A program made the translations under genes and the position numbers. Of a DNA stretch of 64,000 bases, positions 1 to 8,224 are shown in pieces. The DNA is from Planctomycetaceae bacterium (GTDB taxonomy: Bacteria; Planctomycetota; Planctomycetia; Planctomycetales; Planctomycetaceae). The notes below the pieces were generated by a model. The model was not told the DNA's origin and did no database searches. It saw only the letters and a list, made by a program, of their open reading frames with translations. The DNA lies in NCBI GenBank assembly GCA_028284485.1, contig JANQRQ010000192.1, positions 18,032 to 82,031 on the forward strand, read 5' to 3'. Positions within the stretch are counted from its first letter, which is position 1. Every line of letters begins with the position of its first letter.

Positions 1-709
1 GTTTTGCGACACCTTCGTAGCCGGCGACGTTCAACTGACCGGAATCAACATTCGTTTCCGCCGCGCGAATCCCAAGAGCAAGATCGGCATCTTCTTCATT
101 GGCAATGACGACATCGATCGATGGCATGAGCTGCCGCATTGTCTCCCGCGCCAGTTCGACCGGCTCTCGATCGGGATCCCATTTCCAAAGTTTTTTGCGA
201 AAATTCAAATCACAAGAGACGGTCAGCCCCGATTGTTTCGCTTGCTGAACCGACATCAAAGCCGCATCGGCAGCCTGGCTGCTAATCGCCGGAGTGATTC
301 CGGTAATGTGAAACCAGTTTGCGGAGTCAAAAGCGCGGCCCCAATCGTATTCTCCGCACTCAAATAGCGAAATGGATGACCCACCACGATCGTAGGTGAC
401 AGTGCCCCCACGCTGATTGGCACCCGTTTCGACGAAATAGATTCCGAATCGCCCCTTGTCCGATCGCAAAATGAGATCGTCGCTGACACCGACCTTACGT
501 AGTTCTTGCTCCAGTGCATCGGTCAGAACGTTGTCGGGCAACGACGTCAGAAATGCGGATTCGCCCCCTTGATTGGCAATCGAAACGGCGACATTGAGTT
601 CGCCACCGCCGAACGTCGCCTCTAATGTCCCCGGCAAAACTTGCCGCATTCGCAGGAACTCGGCCGGCGCCAGACGCAGCATGACTTCACCAAATGTGAC
701 GACTCGCAA
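1..709 (-). CDS. PfkB-family sugar kinase, 2-keto-3-deoxygluconate kinase-like (partial)
   Basis: About 236 N-terminal residues are visible; the C-terminal part, with the expected GAGD catalytic motif, lies beyond the left edge. The protein opens with VVTFGEVMLRLAP and continues with a glycine-rich FGGGELNVAVSIA stretch, the usual start of KDG kinases and related PfkB ribokinases. These phosphorylate a sugar or sugar acid with ATP in the cytosol. No ATG fits. A TTG at 707-709 is preceded by AAAGGA eight bases upstream, so I chose it. The gene starts 23 bp inside the end of the nuoN-like gene and reads the same way, so it is probably the last or a translationally coupled member of that operon. 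The family is secure; the substrate (KDG, fructose or other) is inferred from the N-terminus only. Confidence 0.8.
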   Translation of the reverse strand, partial: MRVVTFGEVMLRLAPAEFLRMRQVLPGTLEATFGGGELNVAVSIANQGGESAFLTSLPDNVLTDALEQELRKVGVSDDLILRSDKGRFGIYFVETGANQRGGTVTYDRGGSSISLFECGEYDWGRAFDSANWFHITGITPAISSQAADAALMSVQQAKQSGLTVSCDLNFRKKLWKWDPDREPVELARETMRQLMPSIDVVIANEEDADLALGIRAAETNVDSGQLNVAGYEGVAK

Positions 710-2339
710 GACTCTGATCCTTTGTTTGTGGAATCGGTCGTTTTGAAACTTGCGATTTGAGTCTCTCAGAACGGGCCGACGAATTCAAATGATCATTCAC
801 GGTAACCGCGTCGGTACGATGGTCCGAAGCGGCAACGTTTGGCGTGCCGTCGACATCCGCAACCTGATTCAACAATCGGTCGGGCTGAATGCCGACTGCA
901 AGACAGGCGAGCGATGCCAATAATGCCGCAATCAATGCAGGAGGCCCTCCCCCCCGGTAGGGACGCGAGATTTGACGGTGCTGCAACGCAACGACGGCAA
1001 TTCGCAGGTAGACCGCAGCCATTGCCGTGCAATAAAGCACGCAAACAAGTACTAACAGCATCAACCCGCCATGCAGTGTTGGAAACTGCGTGAGTGTCGA
1101 TTCCAGGCGGACGCTCAGCGCCGAAGAGAGCAAAAAGAATCGCCCCCAGAAGCCGCCAAGCGGGGGCAGGCCGGCCAAACTCAACAGCAACACGAACGAG
1201 CACACAGCAATGACCGGCTCGCGACGAAAAATTCCCGAAAGCTCTGCAATGTACTCCAACTGGCCTTTCGGGGGTGTGAGATACATGATCACTGCTGAAA
1301 ACCCAATGATTCCCAAGCTGTAAACTGTCATCGCAAATAACGCGGTCGGAACTCCTCCGCCATCGATCAGGCTTTGAGCTTGGGCATGGCACAAGTCGAC
1401 GACCACACCAACGAGCAGGAAACCACCGTCCGCCAAAGTCGTGTAGGCCAGAACTTTTCGAATGCGATTTTGAAAGAGCGCCATCATGCCGCCAACAAGC
1501 ATTGTCAACGCGGCAACAACAAGCGTCAGTCGCTGGAGAGAATCACCAGCCCCCGAGAAAATGCTCGAAGTGACAATGATGAGAGCGATGAACGCCGCAC
1601 TTTTTTGCAACACAACTATCTGCGGGAGACTCCAATTGGAAACATCATCAAACGCATCAGACGAATACACGTAAAAAGGAATCAGGACCATTCGGGCACC
1701 CAAACCGGCAAAAATCAAGAGGCTGCCGGCAACACCGAGACGGGACGCTGACCCGACTGCCAGGCTTGGGTCAGCAGGCTGGTAGCTAACACGCAGGACT
1801 TGCGAAATCGTCTCGAGATTTGTCGAACCGACGACTGCGTAAATCAATACGCACCCCATGAGGAACATTGCCGACGGTACGAGCCCCATTTTGAATTGCC
1901 GAACAGCCCCTTCCCTTGATCCCGGCGAACAGATCGGGATCAGGAGTGTCGTCAACCCTAACAGTTCCGTCACCAAAAACAGCACGACCAAGTCGTTCGA
2001 CATTGGAACGGTCATGGCCGCAGACATCCCCAATAGCAGCATGGCGGAATTCTCGGCTGCATATCTCGAATCGTTTCGGACACCAATCGAGTTCAACGAG
2101 ATCAGGCCGCCCATCGCAAGCATCCAACATTGGTACCAAAACGATAGTGTCTCTTGTCCCAAAAGTGATTCACCGGCATATGTTCGAGTGTCGATGACTG
2201 ATAGTTCCCATCCCGCAACTGCAATCGCGCCGAGGCAGATATAGCCGGAAAGGCCCCGCGTTCGAACAAGTCTTCCGAACAGACAGAGCACGCATGCCGC
2301 AATGCAAAGCGTTAATTGTGGGAGAAACGATTCAATCAT
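687..2339 (-). CDS. nuoN: NuoN-like complex I membrane-arm subunit (divergent)
   Basis: The 550-residue protein is very hydrophobic with about 14 membrane segments, as in NuoN, an antiporter-like subunit of NADH:quinone oxidoreductase. The match is clear at FLVTELLGL (Glu125, E. coli Glu133), LQKSAAF (Lys246, E. coli Lys247) and LAGLPPLGGFWGRF. Two conserved lysines are arginine here: Arg216 at the Lys217 position and Arg400 at the Lys395 position. The last 60 residues are hydrophilic and appear specific to this lineage. The gene starts 7 bp after nuoM and is the last of five nuo-like genes. The family is secure by sequence and order; proton pumping is uncertain, since the other subunits have lost key residues. 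Confidence 0.85.
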   Translation of the reverse strand: MIESFLPQLTLCIAACVLCLFGRLVRTRGLSGYICLGAIAVAGWELSVIDTRTYAGESLLGQETLSFWYQCWMLAMGGLISLNSIGVRNDSRYAAENSAMLLLGMSAAMTVPMSNDLVVLFLVTELLGLTTLLIPICSPGSREGAVRQFKMGLVPSAMFLMGCVLIYAVVGSTNLETISQVLRVSYQPADPSLAVGSASRLGVAGSLLIFAGLGARMVLIPFYVYSSDAFDDVSNWSLPQIVVLQKSAAFIALIIVTSSIFSGAGDSLQRLTLVVAALTMLVGGMMALFQNRIRKVLAYTTLADGGFLLVGVVVDLCHAQAQSLIDGGGVPTALFAMTVYSLGIIGFSAVIMYLTPPKGQLEYIAELSGIFRREPVIAVCSFVLLLSLAGLPPLGGFWGRFFLLSSALSVRLESTLTQFPTLHGGLMLLVLVCVLYCTAMAAVYLRIAVVALQHRQISRPYRGGGPPALIAALLASLACLAVGIQPDRLLNQVADVDGTPNVAASDHRTDAVTVNDHLNSSARSERLKSQVSKRPIPQTKDQSLASRHIW

Positions 2340-2346
2340 TGGCTGT

Positions 2347-4146
2347 TCATTTCGCCACGGTCATGACGTGGGCATTCTTGAAACGGTTTTCATCCTTGCG
2401 CCGGATCTTGATCGTGGCGTATTTATCATCATCGCGAGGCGAACGCAGTACTTGGTCCAACGTGGGGTCGATATAGCGAAACACAGACTGCGGGAATAAT
2501 CCCATCGCGAACAGCACCGCTGCCAGAACCGAAAACGACACCAACTCGCGCCAACTCAAATCGCGACTCGCGTTTTCGGGTCGCGCGACGGCAAGCTGTT
2601 CTTTTTCGGAATTCACGGGATTTGGATGTGAACGAGTCCTTGATTCGCGCGTGGTTCGGGCGAACCTCGGTAACGTGCGAAGAACAGACCAAACAATCAG
2701 AAGCTCTGCCAGCAAAACAATCAGCAGCCTCGACGGGCCCGCTGCAGTCAATTGTGGGTTCGACAAGTAGATTCCGAACAGCGATGTCATTTTGGCAACG
2801 AATCCCAGCGATGTGGGTATGCCAAATACCAGTAATGCAAACAGCAGCAGCACAATTGCAAATCGATGCCCCTGCATCGTGTGATGTGGCGCACGAATAC
2901 TCGTCGCCTGAAAATGAAACTCCGTCGTCGCCATCAAAAGCATGATCCCTGTATAAGCCAAAGCATGTTGAATCACGAGGAGTACCGCACCCCCAATCCC
3001 GAATCGATGCAGCGAAGCCATAGCAAGCACACATAGCGCCGAGTGGCTCCAACAGACCCAAAAGATGGTCTCCTGGGGTTTCCGGGCCGTAAAAGCCAAC
3101 ACGGCCCCGGCAAGAATGCTAAGGCACGCCCAATCTGAAATCGGGTCGATGAGGACGGCACACATCTCCGGAAAAATCGGAATCAGAAAACGCAAGAAGC
3201 CGTAACTACCCACCGTCAAACCAACACCGCTGACGATCGCAGAAACAACCGGCAACGCTTGATCGTTGACGCTTTTCAGCCAAAAGTGAAACGGGAACAA
3301 CGGAACAAATACTGCAATGCCGCCTAGAAGCGGTAAGAAAACCCATGGACCGAACTGAGACCAGTAATAAGACGCGAGAGCATCGTCGGCAACAAGACGC
3401 GGGATCTCGGCAGTAATCACCGGAATGGAATACGTCAGATTCCCGACTGACGAATCCTCAGCAGATTTCATCCATGCAAACAGAAGCGAAAGCGATATCA
3501 AACCGACGAATATCAATACGCTTCCTGCAAAGCGCACGACCGCGTACTGCAATCCGGCTTTGCTCCGATCTTGCTTCCCCCACAAGCCGATCAGGAAAAA
3601 CATCGGTACGATCGACATCTGCAAGAAGAAGCAAAACAGAATGACATCGAGCGCTGCGAACACACCACAAATCGACGACTGCGCCAACAGCAGCAATCCA
3701 TAGAAAACGGCCGGCTGTTCGAGTCGAACGCTGGGACTTGTCCACACAGCGGCAAACGAGGTTAGCGAGGCGATGGCGATGAATATCAAACTGAGTCCGT
3801 CGACTCCAACCGAGAACCGCACTCCTGACGCAGACACGCGATCGACATCAATAGAAGAATCATCGTCCGTAGTCGGAATTGATTTCGGAAATTGTGGAGA
3901 CACCCACGGAAGGATGCTGACCATTTGCGTCGTGCCGCTCGCAACACCTGTTTCATCCGGAGGGTCGTAATGCGCGACCATCAATCCCGTCAAGACCAGC
4001 GAGATGAAGGTATTGGAACAAGCCGTTCGGCGCACGACTGGCAAGCCCCCGCCGGAAACAACGACCACCAATAACGAGCCGACCAGAGGGACGCAGATCT
4101 GCAGAAAGACAAGATTGTCGAATACAGCGTTGGCTAACCCGTCCAT
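2347..4146 (-). CDS. nuoM: NuoM-like complex I membrane-arm subunit lacking key charged residues
   Basis: The 599-residue polytopic membrane protein aligns well with NuoM around VDGLSLIF, VPMFFLIGLWG, VPLFPFHFWL and GSYGFLRF. Against E. coli NuoM the three charged residues central to proton transfer are replaced: Glu144 by Gln176 (in FFLQMS), Lys234 by Phe280 (in IAVFVPLF) and Lys265 by Thr311 (in GLTVGSYG). The 31-residue spacing between the last two is the same as in E. coli, so the alignment is firm. The terminal Glu407 position carries Lys452 (GFVAKM). The membrane histidine (VIQHALAY) is kept. A hydrophilic tail of about 110 residues contains one more possible membrane segment. The fold is intact and the gene is not broken, so this is a changed protein and not a pseudogene. 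Confidence 0.85.
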   Translation of the reverse strand: MDGLANAVFDNLVFLQICVPLVGSLLVVVVSGGGLPVVRRTACSNTFISLVLTGLMVAHYDPPDETGVASGTTQMVSILPWVSPQFPKSIPTTDDDSSIDVDRVSASGVRFSVGVDGLSLIFIAIASLTSFAAVWTSPSVRLEQPAVFYGLLLLAQSSICGVFAALDVILFCFFLQMSIVPMFFLIGLWGKQDRSKAGLQYAVVRFAGSVLIFVGLISLSLLFAWMKSAEDSSVGNLTYSIPVITAEIPRLVADDALASYYWSQFGPWVFLPLLGGIAVFVPLFPFHFWLKSVNDQALPVVSAIVSGVGLTVGSYGFLRFLIPIFPEMCAVLIDPISDWACLSILAGAVLAFTARKPQETIFWVCWSHSALCVLAMASLHRFGIGGAVLLVIQHALAYTGIMLLMATTEFHFQATSIRAPHHTMQGHRFAIVLLLFALLVFGIPTSLGFVAKMTSLFGIYLSNPQLTAAGPSRLLIVLLAELLIVWSVLRTLPRFARTTRESRTRSHPNPVNSEKEQLAVARPENASRDLSWRELVSFSVLAAVLFAMGLFPQSVFRYIDPTLDQVLRSPRDDDKYATIKIRRKDENRFKNAHVMTVAK

Positions 4147-4150
4147 CCCG

Positions 4151-6283
4151 TTAACCCATGAGATACAACGAAACGATTAACAGCACAGCCACGGCTAGAC
4201 CGGAAGACAAGACGCACATGGCAACTCCGCCGACTTGAAGTGGGCGCATGGCAACGGAAAGCCATGACGGTATGGTGACGAACGAATTGACAAACAGCCG
4301 TTGGACCACAAAGTCGTCGAGCATCCGCAGCAACCGTGTCATCGATTCGAGAGGACGGACGACCAGCCAGTTGACAGATTCGTGTAGGTAGAACGAATGG
4401 CGGCTTAATCGAGCAAACGGCGCAAATATCGACTCGATCTGTTGCGGCCACGAATTGGGACGCATATACAAAGTCGCCGCAACCGCAATTCCTAAAAGAC
4501 TACTCAGCAAGTTGACTCCAAACGCGTCGATTGAAAAAGAAGTGACGCCTGACCTGGCGTCGGCCGGTGCGACAATTGAAGTTTCGATCTTGCCGAAATT
4601 CAAAACGGCAACGACGACAATCGCGGTCGCGGCTGCCGTTGCACATATCAGGGGCAAGCGCAATTCGAATGATTCACGATATTTCGTCGGATGCAATCCA
4701 TCGGGATGGTCATGGAAAAACGCCACAAAATAGACGCGGAGCAATGAAAATGCACTCAGAAACAACCCTGCGCTCGTTAACCAAAACCGCAAGGCAGCGG
4801 CTTCCTGGTTGGCCGACGACGATCGCGATGCGGCAGCAACCTCATTCCCTGTGCCTTGAGATTGAGAATCCAACGGCCCCGCCTCCATTGACGAACTGAA
4901 AGAATCACTTTGCGGATTCTCGAATACGTTCGTTCGCACCGAGCCGACAACGCTAGAAACTCCGCATAGCAAAACAGCACACCACGCGAAAGCGACCGCT
5001 GAGATCGGAAATTCCCGCCGCCGCCCGCCATCGCATTCGGAAATTGGCCCGGTATTTTCGCCGTCACAAACGGCATCGACGACTGAGAGAAACACCGTCT
5101 TCGTCAGCGCATGCACTGCAAGCAAGACAAGCGCCATCCCGACGGCTCCGCAGGCCACCGCGATAAGCGCGAACCCTAGATGGCAAACTGTCAGGATGGA
5201 TATCGCTCGACGCGAATCAGACCGTGTCGCAGCGATCGCAGCCACTAGCAATGCACTTAGCGCCCCGACGATTGCCAGCAATGTCAACGATTGTGGAGCC
5301 GCCACGAATAGCGGCTGAAACCGAATGGCGAGAAATACTCCCGCCGGCATGAATAGGCCGGCATGCAGCACCGCTGAAACCCGGCCGGCAACAAACGACG
5401 TCTGTACAACCCATAAAGAAAATGGGAACTGCGCGCATCGCGTCAGAATAGGTGCAATTAGACAAACGCAAATTCCACCGATCGCAGTGGGGCTGACATC
5501 GGAGGAACCCAATTTCGTCAACACCTGAGCAAGATCAAGGCTTTCGAAATTCTCCCACAACATGCACAGCGCGACAAAAAAAGGAATGTCGCCCAAGAGC
5601 ATCGTTAGCAAAGTCGTTTGTGTCCCGCGTTTGTTTTGGGTGCGAGGACTGGCCTGACGGACCAGAAATACACTCAGAACTGTTTGCAGTTGCCAAAAGA
5701 AAAAGAGCTGCAGGAAACCACCAGAAACAGACAACAGTACCGTGGCAGCCCATAGGCTAATGACCAGCCAGACTCTCCACAGGCAGATGTCACCAACGTT
5801 TTGAGATTTCGTATTTGCAGGTATCGAATCGAAGACATCTCCAAGTGACGATTGTGAATTCAGCGATTCGGCCCCCGTCGAGTACGACGCCGTAGCCGAA
5901 AACATTCCTGGACCACCAGAATCGGTATGGCGCTTGTCCCGTCCAACCGAGGGCAAGACGAGAGACACCACCAACGAGGCGATCGTCGCCATCGCTGCCG
6001 CGACCATATCCATGTGAACCGACAGGTTGACAACCAACGGAGACTCTCTTCCCATGGCCAACCAAGGTGCCGAAAAGTCGATTTCCGCTTCGCCACCCGT
6101 CGTTGAGTTGGCTAGCAGCAATACGAACAAGGAAGCACCGGCAAGTGCCGCGATTCCTGCGAGACATGCTCCAAGCCGGATTACGGTCCGTTTGGAGAAT
6201 CGGCTGACGAAAACGCCGATGACGAGGGAAACAATCGGAGCGGCGACAACCACGACCGTACACAAGGTGATGGCTTCACGCAT
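4151..6283 (-). CDS. nuoL: NuoL-like complex I membrane-arm subunit (divergent)
   Basis: At 710 residues this is the largest of the set, the usual size for NuoL. The ATG overlaps the end of nuoK by 8 bp. Conserved landmarks are RCAQFPFSLW, VLHAGLFMPAGVFLA and AVHALTKTVFL. Against E. coli NuoL, Glu144 is Gln198 (FFWQLQ) and Lys229 is Arg282, while His254 (His307) and Lys342 (Lys395) are kept with identical spacing. The Lys399 position appears to be Thr454, next to Arg453. Two serine-rich hydrophilic insertions (roughly residues 115-165 and 455-500) are unusual. The C-terminal 150 residues resemble the lateral-helix end of NuoL. The protein is probably membrane embedded beside NuoM; its pumping role is doubtful. 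Confidence 0.85.
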   Translation of the reverse strand: MREAITLCTVVVVAAPIVSLVIGVFVSRFSKRTVIRLGACLAGIAALAGASLFVLLLANSTTGGEAEIDFSAPWLAMGRESPLVVNLSVHMDMVAAAMATIASLVVSLVLPSVGRDKRHTDSGGPGMFSATASYSTGAESLNSQSSLGDVFDSIPANTKSQNVGDICLWRVWLVISLWAATVLLSVSGGFLQLFFFWQLQTVLSVFLVRQASPRTQNKRGTQTTLLTMLLGDIPFFVALCMLWENFESLDLAQVLTKLGSSDVSPTAIGGICVCLIAPILTRCAQFPFSLWVVQTSFVAGRVSAVLHAGLFMPAGVFLAIRFQPLFVAAPQSLTLLAIVGALSALLVAAIAATRSDSRRAISILTVCHLGFALIAVACGAVGMALVLLAVHALTKTVFLSVVDAVCDGENTGPISECDGGRRREFPISAVAFAWCAVLLCGVSSVVGSVRTNVFENPQSDSFSSSMEAGPLDSQSQGTGNEVAAASRSSSANQEAAALRFWLTSAGLFLSAFSLLRVYFVAFFHDHPDGLHPTKYRESFELRLPLICATAAATAIVVVAVLNFGKIETSIVAPADARSGVTSFSIDAFGVNLLSSLLGIAVAATLYMRPNSWPQQIESIFAPFARLSRHSFYLHESVNWLVVRPLESMTRLLRMLDDFVVQRLFVNSFVTIPSWLSVAMRPLQVGGVAMCVLSSGLAVAVLLIVSLYLMG

Positions 6284-6644
6284 CGATCACCCCGCCAGGC
6301 TCTTGCTCGGTCGACAAGCGAGTCGACGGTTGCGGTGCATTATGCGATCGCCCTAAAGCCGATTTGCCGTCTCCACGGCTTGCCAAAGTTCCGCGAAACA
6401 ATGCCGCCGCAATGACTGTTTGTATCACCGAAACGCTAAGACCGAATAACGTAATGATTTGTCCAACGCTGTTGCCATGAAAGGCACCGCAGCCGATCGC
6501 CGCCACAAAAACTCCCTGCATCATGATGGACGACGAAAGGACAACATAAACCAAGCCACGGCGAGCGACGATGCCGACAACACCGATACTAAACAGCAGA
6601 GAGCCGACGACTAAATAGATATTGAGTAACTGAAAATCTTGCAT
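6276..6644 (-). CDS. nuoK: NuoK-like complex I membrane-arm subunit lacking both conserved glutamates
   Basis: The protein has 122 residues with three membrane segments. I placed the start at ATG 6644 because the sequence from there lines up with NuoK; an upstream TTG at 6737 would add 31 hydrophilic residues. The paired arginines (Arg28-Arg29) and the GQ before helix 3 align with E. coli NuoK at a constant offset of three. On that alignment the two glutamates that form the proton path are gone: Glu36 is Ser39 (LSSSIMMQ) and Glu72 is Gln75 (VSVIQTV). Known NuoK proteins keep both, and E. coli mutants in them lose pumping. A tail of about 35 polar residues overlaps the nuoL start. Confidence 0.8.
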   Translation of the reverse strand: MQDFQLLNIYLVVGSLLFSIGVVGIVARRGLVYVVLSSSIMMQGVFVAAIGCGAFHGNSVGQIITLFGLSVSVIQTVIAAALFRGTLASRGDGKSALGRSHNAPQPSTRLSTEQEPGGVIDA

Positions 6645-6720
6645 GGGCCCGCGCGATTCCGATTTGTTGGTAGGAATTGAAGCCCCGGTTGTGCGTGTCC
6701 TTGTAACTTGATCCCCGGGA

Positions 6721-7542
6721 TTAGTTCGACGCGTCAAACGATTGTAAATCTGGCTGCAGCGATTCCACCTCGACAGATTGAGATTCGGAGTCGGCCCGAT
6801 GGAGGACAGTCACAACAATCAACGTCACTGCAATGAGGACGACAACAACGGCGACTCCGGTTATATTCGTCACGAATTCCGAATGACGCTTTGCCGTTTG
6901 TACGGAACCGGATTCACTACCATCCGCATCTGTTTGAGCGACCAATTGAATCGTTCGAAAGCCGGGAAGTGCAGCCGTCTGGCGACCGTCGTTTTCTGAA
7001 GAACCTTCCAAGTGAGTCGCCCCGACCCCTGTGACGACCAAGCCGACCGCGAGCCCGCCACCCATCAAACAGGACAAAAACGGCTCGTGTAACATTCCTT
7101 CAACTGAAAATGCGACGCTGGAGTCCCTTGTGGCATCCCAAAGGCCAAATAGCGCAAAGCCGGCAACGGTCGAGAAAACCACGGCGGCAATCGCTGCAAG
7201 GTGGGCCCCGACGACGAGAAACAAAATCGCGTTGGATAATACCATTGCAACAAAACAGGTCGCAGCCATTCGTTCGTTACGTGTCGTGATGGTTACTAGT
7301 GCGCAACAAACGCTCACCGTCGCAAGCAGCGGAAGTAGCACGGCGGCGAAACCAGCAACAACTTCCGATTCGGCCCACCAACTTTCACGGCCGGTCAAAA
7401 GCAGCCAAAGTCCGACTGCGACCGTAATTCCGACTGTTGCTTTCAGAACAGTCCGTCCTCGACCGGAATTCATGACGAGCAACGCGTAAGATCCCAGGGA
7501 AACTAAGATGATCCACAGAATCTCCCAACGGAATTCGCTCAT
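6721..7542 (-). CDS. nuoJ: NuoJ-like complex I membrane-arm subunit (strongly divergent)
   Basis: The protein has 273 residues with about five N-terminal membrane segments, a polar stretch, and a last segment near residue 230. NuoJ identity rests mainly on position before nuoK and on the segment GAHLAAIAAVVFSTVAGF, which aligns with helix 3 of NuoJ. In E. coli that helix has Glu54, Tyr59 and the GA pair of the flexible bulge; here they read Ala, Ser and Val-Ala. The usual motif next to the quinone-coupled E-channel is therefore missing. It is the first of the five nuo-like genes and starts 118 bp after the thioredoxin-like gene. Similarity is weak, so a structure prediction is needed to confirm the fold. 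Confidence 0.65.
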   Translation of the reverse strand: MSEFRWEILWIILVSLGSYALLVMNSGRGRTVLKATVGITVAVGLWLLLTGRESWWAESEVVAGFAAVLLPLLATVSVCCALVTITTRNERMAATCFVAMVLSNAILFLVVGAHLAAIAAVVFSTVAGFALFGLWDATRDSSVAFSVEGMLHEPFLSCLMGGGLAVGLVVTGVGATHLEGSSENDGRQTAALPGFRTIQLVAQTDADGSESGSVQTAKRHSEFVTNITGVAVVVVLIAVTLIVVTVLHRADSESQSVEVESLQPDLQSFDASN

Positions 7543-7660
7543 GAATTGCTAACCACGCAGAAAAATCGTTTCGATCGACGCCACTTCAGAATGCGGCGCA
7601 GCAGTTTTCTTATCACGAGCCTCTACCGGGAGTTCGCTGCGGCGAGAGAACGGTATCCGC

Positions 7661-8224
7661 TCAGTCACCGTGCAATTCCCGCAGACGACCGGATGTTCGC
7701 AACAAGAGTTGAATGCGCTCGAATTCGTCAAGCCACTCCTGCACAACACTCTGCAACAAAGTGCCTTCGGGCGCAATTAATCCCGTAGGGCAAGCGGCGC
7801 CCAACAGATCCGACGCCATTTGACGATATTTCGAAAGCGTACGGTCTCCGTAGCGTCCGCAAGGAAAGTTATCTTCGCTGAGAAACAAAACTGCCGGCAC
7901 GCGCGGTGCACCGCAGACCGATAATTCTCCAGCGAGTGCGGGTTGATCGTCGCGGTCGAAATACCGAACACGGATCAATTCGTTCTGGGCCACAAAATGA
8001 TCGAGGATCGGGCATTGATTAACACAATCGCCGCACCAGGTTCCCGCCAGGACCATCACTTTCATCTCACGCACGAAGCCGGCCAGTAACTGCTTTTGTG
8101 CCGCCGACAATTCGACTTCTCCATGGACAATGTCCCAGCGGCGTCGATGCTCGTCGGTTCCGTATTTGTCCAAAAACTCTCGGTAGGGTAAGCCAGTTTC
8201 AAATGCTTCCGCGTAGTCGATCAT
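7661..8224 (-). CDS. Thioredoxin-fold protein with WCGDC active site
   Basis: The 187-residue protein has no signal peptide. After about 50 residues of helical lead-in comes VMVLAGTWCGDCVNQCP, a thioredoxin active site with a CGDC pair, followed by the cis-proline region (GAPRVPAVLFL). It resembles the thioredoxin_9 type proteins that bacteria keep in the cytosol for disulfide exchange. Its ATG overlaps the stop codon of the aminotransferase gene (ATGA), so the two are translated together. The nuoJ-like gene follows 118 bp later. A redox role is likely; the partner protein is unknown. Confidence 0.8.
   Translation of the reverse strand: MIDYAEAFETGLPYREFLDKYGTDEHRRRWDIVHGEVELSAAQKQLLAGFVREMKVMVLAGTWCGDCVNQCPILDHFVAQNELIRVRYFDRDDQPALAGELSVCGAPRVPAVLFLSEDNFPCGRYGDRTLSKYRQMASDLLGAACPTGLIAPEGTLLQSVVQEWLDEFERIQLLLRTSGRLRELHGD

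Noticed and set aside
687..7542. Mrp-type Na+/H+ antiporter operon as the identity of the nuo-like genes
   Set aside because: Mrp operons include MrpE, F and G and have an MrpA fusion; here the order J-K-L-M-N and the lengths fit complex I.
7546..7788. 80-codon plus-strand frame overlapping the thioredoxin gene
   Set aside because: Basic, no hydrophobic or conserved pattern, antisense to a clear gene and without ribosome site.
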